From the NCBI RefSeq assembly GCF_003288845.1, contig NZ_NHYN01000001.1:124001-188000 (forward strand): a stretch of DNA of 64,000 bases, read 5' to 3'. Made by a program: the position numbers and the translations under genes. Positions within the stretch are counted from its first letter, which is position 1; the number at the start of each line of letters is the position of its first letter. Shown here one piece after another: positions 29,352 through 37,422 of this stretch. The stretch comes from Helicobacter monodelphidis. Its GTDB lineage: Bacteria; Campylobacterota; Campylobacteria; Campylobacterales; Helicobacteraceae. The notes under the pieces were generated by a model. It did not search any database, was not told the origin of the DNA, and worked only from the letters and a program-made list of their open reading frames with translations.

Positions 29352-29976
29352 CCGAAGCGAAGTTTTAGAAAAAATTGCGTACGCAGATGAGGTGAATCCA
29401 CGCAAAGCACTTAAGAGTCAATACATAGACATTATGATTCAAGGTGAGGATTTATATTTAGAATATAAAAAAAGGCAAGAAGCAAATAAAGCGATTGTGA
29501 TTGAAAGCCAAGTAAGTGAATTGCAAAATAGTGTTGAAGAAATTTTACAGAAAGTTCAGCCTAATCGGCTTTTATACGCATCTTCTTTGTCACATATTAA
29601 AGCAGAACAACTAAATGTTGAATCGGTCTGCTACAATCAGCAACGTGAAGAAATGGGAGAAGTGATTTTCCAGAGTGATTGTTCGTTATTAGAGGCAAAT
29701 TTAGGTATTTCGAATTTAGGTATCATTAATGTAGTTTCAAGTGTGAATGCTCCAAGATTACTTTCCTTAGCGACAAATACAGCTATTTTTTTGCTATCTA
29801 AGGAGCGTATTGTGCGGAATATACCTGAAGCATTACGAAAGGTTAAATTAGAAGCAGGAGAGATTCTTCCAACAAATATTTTGTTTATTGGAGGTCCTTC
29901 TCGTACGGCAGATATTGAATTTCAGGTTGTGTTGGGGGTGCATGGTCCGCGTGAGGTTTTTGTAGTACTTTATTAA
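29344..29976 (+). CDS. lutC: Lactate utilization protein LutC (LUD domain)
   Basis: 210 residues with a LUD domain: ISNLGIINVVSSVNAPRLLSLATNTAIFLL, followed by the C-terminal signature FIGGPSRTADIEFQVVLGVHGPREVFVVL. It completes the LutABC enzyme. The start is translationally coupled to lutB by overlap. The N-terminal 60 residues are helical and less conserved. Confidence 0.93.
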   Translation: MNSRSEVLEKIAYADEVNPRKALKSQYIDIMIQGEDLYLEYKKRQEANKAIVIESQVSELQNSVEEILQKVQPNRLLYASSLSHIKAEQLNVESVCYNQQREEMGEVIFQSDCSLLEANLGISNLGIINVVSSVNAPRLLSLATNTAIFLLSKERIVRNIPEALRKVKLEAGEILPTNILFIGGPSRTADIEFQVVLGVHGPREVFVVLY

Positions 29977-30073
29977 TGATTTTAAAAAAGTATAAAAGTG
30001 TCGATATGCTTTGTAGCGGAGAACAAAATAAGGGGGCGGTAGATTTTTAGAAATGTCTTAAGCACTCTTATTG

Positions 30074-30079
30074 TATAAT
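30074..30079 (+). promoter_or_regulatory. Putative -10 box for MORN-type lipoprotein
   Basis: TATAAT in TTGTATAATGCG, 27 bases before the ATG at 30107. It supports that start over the upstream frame start at 30071. Confidence 0.6.
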
Positions 30080-30106
30080 GCGAACAATAAGAAAGGGGAT
30101 AGAAAT

Positions 30107-30565
30107 ATGCGTATAATACCATTGGTAACTTTAGCTCTTTTGGTTGCAGGTTGTTCTTCAGCCATCAATCAATATAACTCTGAAGGCTTGAGAGATGGGC
30201 TTTGGAAGGAGTTTTATGAGAATCGCCTCGTGCGGAGCGAGACTTATTTTTCTGATGGGCAGCTTGATGGGGTTGCAAAGATTTGGTATAGTAATGGGCA
30301 ATTAGGTAATGAGGCCTCTTATAGAAATGGCAAAATTGAGGGCATTCGCCGTTTGTGGTATAGTAATGGGCAGTTGCAAAGGGAGGAACATTACGAAAAT
30401 GGGATTTTAAATGGTCCCAGACGTGTTTGGCTTGATAATGGGCAATTATGGGAAGAATCAAATTATCGTGGTGGAAAACTTGATGGCACAGTGAAAGCAT
30501 GGGATAAAAACGGAAACCTTGTTGTTGAACATGAATATATCAATGGGGAACGCTCTAAGAAATAA
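30107..30565 (+). CDS. MORN/YwqK-type repeat lipoprotein
   Basis: 152 residues. A signal peptide with lipobox LLVAGC puts Cys 17 as the lipidated residue. Five to six repeats of about 23 residues follow, with a core like IWYSNGQLGNEASYRNGKI-(D/E)G; recurrent tetrads are NGQL and DGQL. This is the MORN/YwqK pattern. Some databases label such proteins as antitoxins, but no toxin gene lies beside it and the lipoprotein signal argues for an envelope protein. Function unknown. A monocistronic unit: promoter just upstream and a minus-strand gene just after. Confidence 0.82.
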   Translation: MRIIPLVTLALLVAGCSSAINQYNSEGLRDGLWKEFYENRLVRSETYFSDGQLDGVAKIWYSNGQLGNEASYRNGKIEGIRRLWYSNGQLQREEHYENGILNGPRRVWLDNGQLWEESNYRGGKLDGTVKAWDKNGNLVVEHEYINGERSKK

Positions 30566-30568
30566 ATT

Positions 30569-31429
30569 TTAAAACTTCTTTTTAAAAGCAAAGATGCCCT
30601 TTTGACATCTTTGCTGAAATTCTTCGTTAAGTATTTCGCAAATCTTCATTCCATAAAGTAGAATTAGCCAAGAGATGTAAATCCAAAATAGAAAAAATAG
30701 GAGCATAGAAAAAGAACCATAGATTGTCATATATGCCTTGTTATATAAAACATAAGTAACAAAAACAATTTTCCCAATTGTCCAAACTAGACTTGCTATA
30801 AATGAGGAAAATAGAGAGACTGAGAGGTATAAGGATTTATTTGCTGAAATTTTAAATAGAACAAAGAATAAAAGCCATGTGAGTAACATGGGGAAGAAGT
30901 TAATTAAGTTTATATGCAAATCCAATCCGCTTTTATCTAAGAGGTTCTGAATGTAGCTGTTTAAAAATAGGGATATTCCGATGCCAATAGGCAATAAAGT
31001 TACAAGTGTCCAATAAACTGTTACAGAATTCCAGAAATCTCTAACTTTTGAGTGAAAAACTTTTGCTGCAATATATTGAAAGTTTTTGAAAAATAAAATA
31101 GAAGTAATGGCGATAGAAATAAATCCGAGTTCTCCTAATTTTGATGAATTTTGCAAGAAAGTATCCAAATATGAAGAAACAACTTGACTATTTGCAGGGA
31201 CGAGATTAGAAAGAATTAGGTTTTTTACTTCTAAATAAAGATGATTGAAGTTAGGTAAAGTTGCAATGATTGAAAGAATAATTAATAATAAAGGAATGAG
31301 GGCAAAAATAGTATAAAAACTTAAACTTGCTGCATAGAAGTTGAGTTCAGTGTCTAAAATTGACATTATCGTTTTGATAGCTGTGCGGATTTTTTCAAGG
31401 CAAATTAGAATAACTTTTGTAGCTTGCAT
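30569..31429 (-). CDS. YihY/BrkB-family membrane protein
   Basis: 286 residues from ATG 31429, chosen because AAAGGCG lies upstream and the family begins here; a longer frame to 31492 would start inside a promoter-like stretch. Six membrane helices. Family signatures include ELNFYAASLSFYTIFALIPLLLIILSI near the N-terminus and the C-terminal YGSFSMLLFFLFWIYISWLILLYGMKICEIL. Once annotated as ribonuclease BN in error; the real function of the family is unknown. H. pylori HP1407 is probably the same gene. Confidence 0.88.
   Translation of the reverse strand: MQATKVILICLEKIRTAIKTIMSILDTELNFYAASLSFYTIFALIPLLLIILSIIATLPNFNHLYLEVKNLILSNLVPANSQVVSSYLDTFLQNSSKLGELGFISIAITSILFFKNFQYIAAKVFHSKVRDFWNSVTVYWTLVTLLPIGIGISLFLNSYIQNLLDKSGLDLHINLINFFPMLLTWLLFFVLFKISANKSLYLSVSLFSSFIASLVWTIGKIVFVTYVLYNKAYMTIYGSFSMLLFFLFWIYISWLILLYGMKICEILNEEFQQRCQKGIFAFKKKF
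30587..30615 (-). terminator. Perfect 10-bp hairpin at the end of the YihY-family gene
   Basis: AGCAAAGATG (30587-30596) pairs with CATCTTTGCT (30606-30615) around a nine-base loop. On the minus strand the stem is followed by TTTT and then the stop codon, so the hairpin lies inside the last codons. Confidence 0.55.
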
Positions 31430-31560
31430 ACAGAACGCCTTTATTGACTTTGAGATAGAATCAGAGAAGCATTCTATCCTAAAATTTAACAAATTGATAT
31501 TAAATCCTCAAAAATAACTAAAATAAAGATGCCTATTGTATTTTTTAAGAGATAAATCAG

Positions 31561-31566
31561 TATAAT
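31561..31566 (+). promoter_or_regulatory. Putative -10 box for receiver-like protein gene
   Basis: TATAAT in CAGTATAATGGGC, 50 bases before the GTG start at 31616. Confidence 0.55.
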
Positions 31567-31615
31567 GGGCGTCATATAATTTATTTTAACAAATCAAGTC
31601 TTTAAGGGAGTGTTC

Positions 31616-33250
31616 GTGTCAAGTCTTAAGGAATGCAATATTTTATGGTTGCGTGATGGAGAAACGAAATATAAAGATTGCGAAGTTTATATGAGCGACA
31701 TTTTGAGTGGTTTTACTGTTCGCACGAAGGTAGATGAAGCACTTATGTATCTTAAAGCACGCGTGGTTGACTGTGTTATTCTCACTTTGGGCGATAAGTA
31801 CATTAAAGATGAGGCTTATTTTATACAAGAAGTTAAAAAATTTGATGAGAGTATCCCTGTCGCGTTATGCACAAATGAACCCGAGGAAGTAATTAACGAA
31901 CTTGTTTCCGCCCCACTTGATTTAATTGTACCTTTACCACTTAAGCTAGAGAGACTTAAACATATTCTGACGACTTTAGAATCCGTAATGGTGAACCACA
32001 ATATTCACGCCTCTCCTCCTGCAAGCCAACCTTTGGGCGTGGAAGATAGTATCAATCAGTACTTTCAAGATGAGCAGAAATATTTGCAATCAATGGAACG
32101 TGAGGGTAGAATACGCAAGATGAGCTTTGAAATGATGAAAAGGTTTATTTTGACAGCTTATAATAATTTTTGTGAATTGGATGTACGTTTGCGAGATGAT
32201 AGGGATTTAATTAAAGCTCATGATACATTGTTTCACGCATTAGAATTGCAAAAGATTCTTAAGCGGAATGTTACGGCAGGTATGGATTACCAATATGAAA
32301 AAATTTACTTAATGCAACACCCAAGTTATCTGAATACACTTGATCGTTTAGAGCAAATTGCACTCAAAACTTCTATCTATCATAAAGAATTATCGTCAAT
32401 TACAAGCCAAATGGAGGAAATAAAAGATAGAATTCGCTATGTTCCAAATCCTGATTTGCGGATTGAGTTACAAAAAAAATATAAACAGTTGAATAGTTTA
32501 AGTACTGACCATGTCCATAATATTTCTGCCCTAAAAGAGGAATATGATAAACGCATTCGGGAAAAGGGTGAAATTTGGAATAGTGAATACAAGGCATTTG
32601 GTTTTGCATTCAAACGCATCAGTGAACATTATTTGCATGAATACGATGAGCTTGTTGACCGTCTTGCCTATTTATTTGACAGGACATTATGGATTGCTGC
32701 ACGGGCTTCGAGGGTAATTACTGATTTTTTTGAGCAAGGTAAAATTGTTGGTGCGTTTTCTTCAAAGGCATATATGGAATACTATCTAAGAAATATTGAT
32801 AGTGAATTAACAAAAGCAGAGAATGCAACTTTATTGAATTATCGTTCGCAAATGGAAGATGAAAATGCGATTCATATCGCAATTGTGGGAAGCGATAAGG
32901 AAAATATTAAATATGAAAGTATGCTTTTGGAATCTATAGACTCTTATGTAAAATGTAGAGTGTATGATGCTACAGAGCTTTTGCATTTTTGGAAGAATGC
33001 AGAAAAACTTGATGTTATCTTTTTTGAAGATGCGATTGGGAGGGTTATTTTTTATCAGTTTTATAAGGATATTGTACAATTTTATAAAAGTAAGAATAAG
33101 CAGCTACCCATATGTTATCTGATTTGTCGTTATGGTAAGAGTCCAGAAAAAACTTCTAAACTCGCTTTTTCTTTGGGAGTTAAGGCATCTTTTATTCCAC
33201 CGATTGGTGAGGAACAGCTTAAGAGCGTTCTTTTAGAATTATTGACTTAA
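31616..33250 (+). CDS. Large protein with receiver-like domains at both ends, unknown function
   Basis: 544 residues from GTG 31616, which follows AAGGGAG at a normal distance; a GTG two codons earlier lies within that box. Residues about 1-120 look like a response-regulator receiver fold (ECNILWLRD, VVDCVILTLGD, SIPVALCTNEPEEVINELVSAPLDLIVPLPL) but the phospho-acceptor strand is not canonical. Residues about 130-400 are a long helical, charged, coiled-coil-like middle (SQMEEIKDRIRYVPNPDLRIELQ...). Residues about 415-544 again read like a receiver (IHIAIVGSDKENIKYESMLL, KLDVIFFED, LPICYLICRYGK, SLGVKASFIPPIGEEQLKSVL). No output domain or membrane segment. I do not recognise a named family. 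Confidence 0.7.
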   Translation: MSSLKECNILWLRDGETKYKDCEVYMSDILSGFTVRTKVDEALMYLKARVVDCVILTLGDKYIKDEAYFIQEVKKFDESIPVALCTNEPEEVINELVSAPLDLIVPLPLKLERLKHILTTLESVMVNHNIHASPPASQPLGVEDSINQYFQDEQKYLQSMEREGRIRKMSFEMMKRFILTAYNNFCELDVRLRDDRDLIKAHDTLFHALELQKILKRNVTAGMDYQYEKIYLMQHPSYLNTLDRLEQIALKTSIYHKELSSITSQMEEIKDRIRYVPNPDLRIELQKKYKQLNSLSTDHVHNISALKEEYDKRIREKGEIWNSEYKAFGFAFKRISEHYLHEYDELVDRLAYLFDRTLWIAARASRVITDFFEQGKIVGAFSSKAYMEYYLRNIDSELTKAENATLLNYRSQMEDENAIHIAIVGSDKENIKYESMLLESIDSYVKCRVYDATELLHFWKNAEKLDVIFFEDAIGRVIFYQFYKDIVQFYKSKNKQLPICYLICRYGKSPEKTSKLAFSLGVKASFIPPIGEEQLKSVLLELLT

Positions 33251-33339
33251 ATCTAATATTTATCTAAAAATGGGAATTGATCAAGATTTTGAGGGTAGGG
33301 GGAATATCGTATTTTGTTGAAAACTAAACAAATTTGCAT

Positions 33340-33345
33340 TACAAT
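33340..33345 (+). promoter_or_regulatory. Putative -10 box for ABC permease-nadC-pagP unit
   Basis: TACAAT in TTTGCATTACAATGG, 39 bases before the permease ATG. Confidence 0.5.
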
Positions 33346-33383
33346 GGCTGGTAACTTGGGCGATGTAGCTTTGGTGGATAAGT

Positions 33384-34217
33384 ATGGAAATTTTTGAGTT
33401 TCAATTTATGCAGAATGCTTTTATTGCAGCCTTTTTAGTGGCAATTTGTAGCGGTATTGTTGGTATGCTTTGTGTAGCCAATCGGATGATTTTTTTGGCA
33501 GGAGGAATTGCTCATAGTGCGTACGGAGGTGTTGGGATAGCTTTTTTTCTCGGTGTGCCAATTATGCTCGGTGCATCCATTTTTGTCATTGTGGTGAGTT
33601 TATTTGTGGGCTACTTGATGCTGAAAGATAGAGAAAGAACAGACGCTCTGGTTGGTGTGATTTGGGCTGTTGGAATGGCGATAGGAATTATCTTTGCAGA
33701 TTTTACGCCGGGTTATCGCGATGAACTAATGAGTTATCTTTTTGGCTCTCTCATATCTGTGAGTTCGCAAGATTTATGGGTATTGTTGGTTTATAATCTT
33801 GTCTTAATTGCATTTATTTATATTTATTATTATGAAATATTATCTGTTTCGTATGATTCTTCTTTTTGTGCCATTAAGAATCTTCCTGTTAAAAGGTTTA
33901 ATATTATCCTTTTATTATTTATTGCAATAGGTGTTATAATGAGTATGCAATCAGTAGGGTTAATCCTTCTTATTGCATTATTTAGTATTCCTGCATATAT
34001 GAGTGAAATAATATGTAATTCGTTAAAAAAGGCATTTATTTGTAGTAGTTTACTTTCTTTTATGTTTATGGTCTTAGGTATATATATTTCATTTTATATG
34101 AATTTACCCATAGGTCCAACAATTATTTTGATTGCGGCAAGTCTTTTTTTGTTACAGCTTGCATTATTAAAAATCTTTAAATTTGTTCGGAAGGAGTATT
34201 ATGAAAGAGGCACTTAA
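33384..34217 (+). CDS. Metal ABC transporter permease (ZnuB/TroC type)
   Basis: 277 residues, eight hydrophobic segments. ABC-3 family motifs include AICSGIVGMLCVANRMIFLAGGIAHSAYGGVGIA near the N-terminus, RTDALVGVIWAVGMAIGIIF, and the C-terminal SVGLILLIALFSIPAYMSEII. These permeases import zinc or manganese. The usual ATPase and solute-binding protein genes are not next to it. It overlaps the next small gene by 17 bases. Metal specificity cannot be read from the permease alone. Confidence 0.88.
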   Translation: MEIFEFQFMQNAFIAAFLVAICSGIVGMLCVANRMIFLAGGIAHSAYGGVGIAFFLGVPIMLGASIFVIVVSLFVGYLMLKDRERTDALVGVIWAVGMAIGIIFADFTPGYRDELMSYLFGSLISVSSQDLWVLLVYNLVLIAFIYIYYYEILSVSYDSSFCAIKNLPVKRFNIILLLFIAIGVIMSMQSVGLILLIALFSIPAYMSEIICNSLKKAFICSSLLSFMFMVLGIYISFYMNLPIGPTIILIAASLFLLQLALLKIFKFVRKEYYERGT

Positions 34218-34401
34218 TCAAAGTAAGAGAGCGATTCAAATTTCGCTTATTTCTATTCTTGTTTTATTGATTTTGGGCAGTGTTGGTTTGTGGATTATGG
34301 TAAATCAAGTTGTAGCAACTGCACAGATGAGTCAACAAATAAAGCTTATAGAATATCGTCTGCAACAGCTAGAATCTAATTCTACAAAGGTTGAGGGATA
34401 A
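34201..34401 (+). CDS. Small single-pass membrane protein
   Basis: 66 residues from ATG 34201, preceded by GGAAGGAG. One membrane helix (about residues 15-40, ISLISILVLLILGSVGLWIMV) followed by a short helical tail (QQIKLIEYRLQQLES). It sits between overlapping genes: its start overlaps the permease and its TAATG end overlaps nadC. It may correspond to the small uncharacterised DUF5408 proteins of Helicobacter; this is recall, not a search. Role unknown. Confidence 0.65.
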   Translation: MKEALNQSKRAIQISLISILVLLILGSVGLWIMVNQVVATAQMSQQIKLIEYRLQQLESNSTKVEG

Positions 34402-35231
34402 TGTTATTACAGCAAGACATTCAGCAATTTGTAAAATCTGCGATCAAAGAAGATGTCGGACGGCATGATATTTTTGGAATATTAGGCTTAAATCACAGAA
34501 TTAAAGGTAGTGTTCTTGCTAAAGAAAAAGGGATATTTTCTGGAGAAGTTTATGCGAAAACATTGTTAGAGTTTTATGGAATTCAGTATGTAATGCACAA
34601 ACTAGATGGAGAATATTTTGAGAAAAACGATATTTTATTGCAAGTTGAAGGGTGTTTTAGTGATGTATTGATAATTGAACGTACGCTTTTAAATATTTTG
34701 CAGCATAGCAGTGGTATAGCAACATTGACGCATTCTTATGTCAGGGCATTAAATAATCCCCGCATTAAGCTATTAGATACGCGAAAAACGAGACCTTTGT
34801 TGCGTGAATTTGAGAAATATTCTGTTCGTAATGGTGGGGGCATTAACCATCGTTTTGGTTTAGATGATTGTGTGATGTTGAAAGATACACATCGTATGGG
34901 GATTGTAAATCTTAAGCAAACAATTGCACAGATTAGGAGTAAATTTTGGGGAATAGTTATTGAAGTAGAGTCAGAAAATTTAGAAGAATTTAAAGAATCT
35001 TGTTTTGCGAATGCGGATATAGTGATGTGTGATAACATGAGTGTGAGCGAGATTCAGGAGTGTGTAGAGTATCGTAATAGCAATTACCCTCATATTCAAA
35101 TTGAAGTTAGTGGTGGGATTTGTTTGGAGAATCTCTCTGATTATTCTAGTCTTGATATTGATGCAATCAGTATAGGCAGTATGATTCACCATGCCCAATT
35201 TGTAGATTTGAGTATGAAGATTCAGAAATAG
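34401..35231 (+). CDS. nadC: Nicotinate-nucleotide pyrophosphorylase (carboxylating)
   Basis: 276 residues. Key motifs are ERTLLNILQHSSGIATLT, LLDTRKTRPLLREFEKYSVRNGGGINHRFGLDDCVMLKDTH with the PRPP and quinolinate contacts, IEVESENLEEF, DIVMCDNMS and IEVSGGICLENL ending in ISIGSMIHHA. NadC converts quinolinate and PRPP to nicotinate mononucleotide in de novo NAD synthesis. nadA and nadB are not in this window. The start is coupled to the preceding small gene. Confidence 0.96.
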   Translation: MLLQQDIQQFVKSAIKEDVGRHDIFGILGLNHRIKGSVLAKEKGIFSGEVYAKTLLEFYGIQYVMHKLDGEYFEKNDILLQVEGCFSDVLIIERTLLNILQHSSGIATLTHSYVRALNNPRIKLLDTRKTRPLLREFEKYSVRNGGGINHRFGLDDCVMLKDTHRMGIVNLKQTIAQIRSKFWGIVIEVESENLEEFKESCFANADIVMCDNMSVSEIQECVEYRNSNYPHIQIEVSGGICLENLSDYSSLDIDAISIGSMIHHAQFVDLSMKIQK

Positions 35232-35254
35232 GACTGGAGATAACAAGATTAGAT

Positions 35255-35785
35255 ATGTTGTTTGCAAGAATTATAAAGATATTTATTTTAACCTCCATTC
35301 TTTTATTTGCAGAAGAAGAATCGTTTATGCAGTTATTGTCAAAAATTTATAATAAGGGTGATACTACACTTCTTATTCCTCTTAATACTTGGCATAATCG
35401 TTTCTTTTATGACGCGAGAGCAAAGTCTTACACAGAGCTACCTTGGGGGATTGGAGTGAGTAAAATAATAGCTAAAGACCGTCGTCTTTATGGCTTATAT
35501 GCAATTGCTTTCAAAGATTCGCATAACAAATTTCAGACAATGTATGGTTATCTTTCACAATATTACTTTGCTTTGGATTCAAAAGAGTATTGGAAGGTTG
35601 CTATTGGTTATACACTTGGAATTACACAACGTTATGAGTATCGCTATATACCACTTCCACTTCCGCTCCCAACAGCTGGTTTTAGTTATCAAAATGTCTA
35701 TATTCAAATGGCATATGTGCCGGGCATCCCAAATGTAAAAAATTGGGGAAATGTTTTGTTTACTTGGCTTTCATGGCAATTTTAA
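35255..35785 (+). CDS. pagP: PagP-like lipid A palmitoyltransferase
   Basis: 176 residues with an N-terminal signal peptide (about 1-19, ending FAEEES). The mature part matches E. coli PagP closely in recalled sequence: LLIPLNTWHNRFFYD with the catalytic histidine, ELPWGIGVSKI, GLYAIAFKDSHNKFQ with the Asp-Ser catalytic pair, GYTLGITQRYEYRYIPLPLPLP, and the C-terminal AYVPGIPN...GNVLFTWLSWQF ending in an aromatic residue like an outer-membrane beta-barrel. PagP transfers palmitate from phospholipid to lipid A on the outer surface. It lies 23 bases after nadC. All three catalytic residues appear to be kept. Confidence 0.88.
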   Translation: MLFARIIKIFILTSILLFAEEESFMQLLSKIYNKGDTTLLIPLNTWHNRFFYDARAKSYTELPWGIGVSKIIAKDRRLYGLYAIAFKDSHNKFQTMYGYLSQYYFALDSKEYWKVAIGYTLGITQRYEYRYIPLPLPLPTAGFSYQNVYIQMAYVPGIPNVKNWGNVLFTWLSWQF

Positions 35786-36040
35786 TTGAACTTTTGCAAT
35801 CTTTATTAAGGTAAGGCTACCATATTTTGTTTGTAATATAAACATAGAATTATTTTTTTATACATTGAAAGCAAATGATATTGGAGTATTTAAGTGTTAA
35901 AAATAATAAATTTAATTGTTTATTTTTCATTAACTCTTTTTCTCTATTATTCTTTAGGTTCACTTTTGTTTTTAGTTTAGTTGCTAGAGACAATATTTTT
36001 ATAAAATCTAACTTAGAGTTAAAGCAGGAGTTTTGCAATA

Positions 36041-36685
36041 ATGACGCGTTATCAATTAGCGACTATACTTTTAACTTCCACCCTTTTTTTATCTGCAACG
36101 CCTATGCAGCCTGTCAGTTCTAAACAAACAGCTGAAAGTAGAAGAATTATACAGGCAATGTATAGCCCCATATATTCTGCATCTCAATCGCGTTCCGGAA
36201 GTGTAGATGAGGACTATCTTAAAGATTTGATTCCACATTATCAAGGTATTGTTCATTCTTCAAAAATGCTCATAGAAGCAAGTAAGAATCAAACCTTAAT
36301 TACCCTTACTCAAGAAATTGTACACGAGCATGAGGAAGAATTAAAGAATCTAAATACAATTTTGAAAAGTGGCTTAATACATCATTCTATTTCTGATGAT
36401 GAATATCAACGATTTGTTAGTATCAATAAAAAACACAATGAAGAGATAATGAAATCTGTTATAGAATTTCCGGTAACAAAAGATTTTGATAGAGATTTTT
36501 TAGAGGCAATGATAGTTCATCAGCAATGGATTATCATTGCCTCTAAAACCATTCTTCAGTACACGAAGAATCAACAAATTCAATCTTTTGCACAAAACAT
36601 TATTGCTAAACGTGAAGCAGGAAATATGCAAATGCAAGATGTACTCAATCATTTAAATCATACAGATAAAGGAGAATATAGATGA
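36041..36685 (+). CDS. Exported DUF305-family protein
   Basis: 214 residues with a signal peptide (about 1-22, LLTSTLFLSATPMQ). Two DUF305 (ferritin-like helical) repeats: DLIPHYQGIVHSSKMLIEASKNQTL near residue 65 and AMIVHQQWIIIASKTILQYTKNQQI near 160, each with the His and Met/Lys pattern of the family. DUF305 proteins are periplasmic and often near copper genes, but no copper gene is seen here. The last four bases overlap the nitroreductase start (ATGA), so the two are coupled. The 255 bases upstream are AT-rich; an open frame there (35875-36123) is probably not a gene. Confidence 0.78.
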   Translation: MTRYQLATILLTSTLFLSATPMQPVSSKQTAESRRIIQAMYSPIYSASQSRSGSVDEDYLKDLIPHYQGIVHSSKMLIEASKNQTLITLTQEIVHEHEEELKNLNTILKSGLIHHSISDDEYQRFVSINKKHNEEIMKSVIEFPVTKDFDRDFLEAMIVHQQWIIIASKTILQYTKNQQIQSFAQNIIAKREAGNMQMQDVLNHLNHTDKGEYR

Positions 36686-37317
36686 ATTTATTTTTACAAG
36701 CAATGTGCTTTCGTCATGCATGTAAACTCTTTGATGAAAGCAAAAAAATTAGTGATGAAGATGTTCGTATCATCTTAGAGTCTGGACAAAAATCTCCCTC
36801 ATCATTTGGGCTTGAGCCATGGCATTTTTTGGTTATTCAAAGCGATGATCTTAAAGCAAAAATTAGACCCGTATGTTGGGGGCAACCTCAAATTACAAGT
36901 TGTTCTCATTTGATGATCTTACTTTCGCGTAAGAGTTTTGCATTCAAAAAGGGTAGTCCTTATTTAGAAGAATCTTTTCTGCGTAAAGCACAAAATGATG
37001 TCGCTAAAGCACAAGCTATCAAGGATAGATTTAATCAATTTATCACTTCTTTTGGTGAACGCGTTGATGATTGGGCTAGGATGCAAACTTACCTTGCGAG
37101 TGCAAATATGATGACGTCTGCAGCATATATTGGGATTGATTCTTGCCCAATTGAGGGCTTTGAAGTGGATAAATTAGATAAAATTTTGCATGATGAAGTA
37201 GAGTTTTATCGTGATGGGGCATTCAATATTGCCTATCTTATCGCCTTTGGCTATCGCATTCAGCCACAAAGTGAACAATTGCGAAAATCCATTCAAGAAA
37301 TTGCCACATTTATTTAA
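36682..37317 (+). CDS. FrxA-like NAD(P)H nitroreductase
   Basis: 211 residues, nitroreductase family. SPSSFGLEPWHFLVIQSDDLKAKIRPVCWGQPQ matches the FMN-binding segment of H. pylori FrxA (SSIGLEPW..) more than RdxA. DWARMQTYLASANMM followed by GIDSCPIEGFEVDK is the second FrxA-like block. The enzymes reduce nitroaromatics, and in H. pylori FrxA and RdxA determine metronidazole activation. The native substrate is not known. Coupled to the DUF305 gene by a four-base overlap. Confidence 0.85.
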   Translation: MNLFLQAMCFRHACKLFDESKKISDEDVRIILESGQKSPSSFGLEPWHFLVIQSDDLKAKIRPVCWGQPQITSCSHLMILLSRKSFAFKKGSPYLEESFLRKAQNDVAKAQAIKDRFNQFITSFGERVDDWARMQTYLASANMMTSAAYIGIDSCPIEGFEVDKLDKILHDEVEFYRDGAFNIAYLIAFGYRIQPQSEQLRKSIQEIATFI

Positions 37318-37385
37318 GCAGTTCTTTTAAAAAGCTTACCTTCAAAGTTGATGTTACCTCTTGTTGAATGTAAGCTAAAAAAGGT

Positions 37386-37391
37386 TATAAT
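37386..37391 (+). promoter_or_regulatory. Putative -10 box of valS
   Basis: TATAAT in GGTTATAATGTGAC, 32 bases before the valS ATG. Confidence 0.6.
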
Positions 37392-37422
37392 GTGACTTTA
37401 ATTCATATTATAAGGCATTTTT

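Noticed and set aside
30107-30565. YwqK-type repeats as a sign of a toxin-antitoxin system
   Set aside because: The protein is a lipoprotein and no toxin gene is adjacent; the antitoxin label in databases is not supported here.
35875-36123. Open frame of 82 codons before the DUF305 gene
   Set aside because: It has no ribosome site and Phe/Leu-rich composition from AT-rich DNA, and overlaps the signal-peptide coding part of the next gene in another frame.
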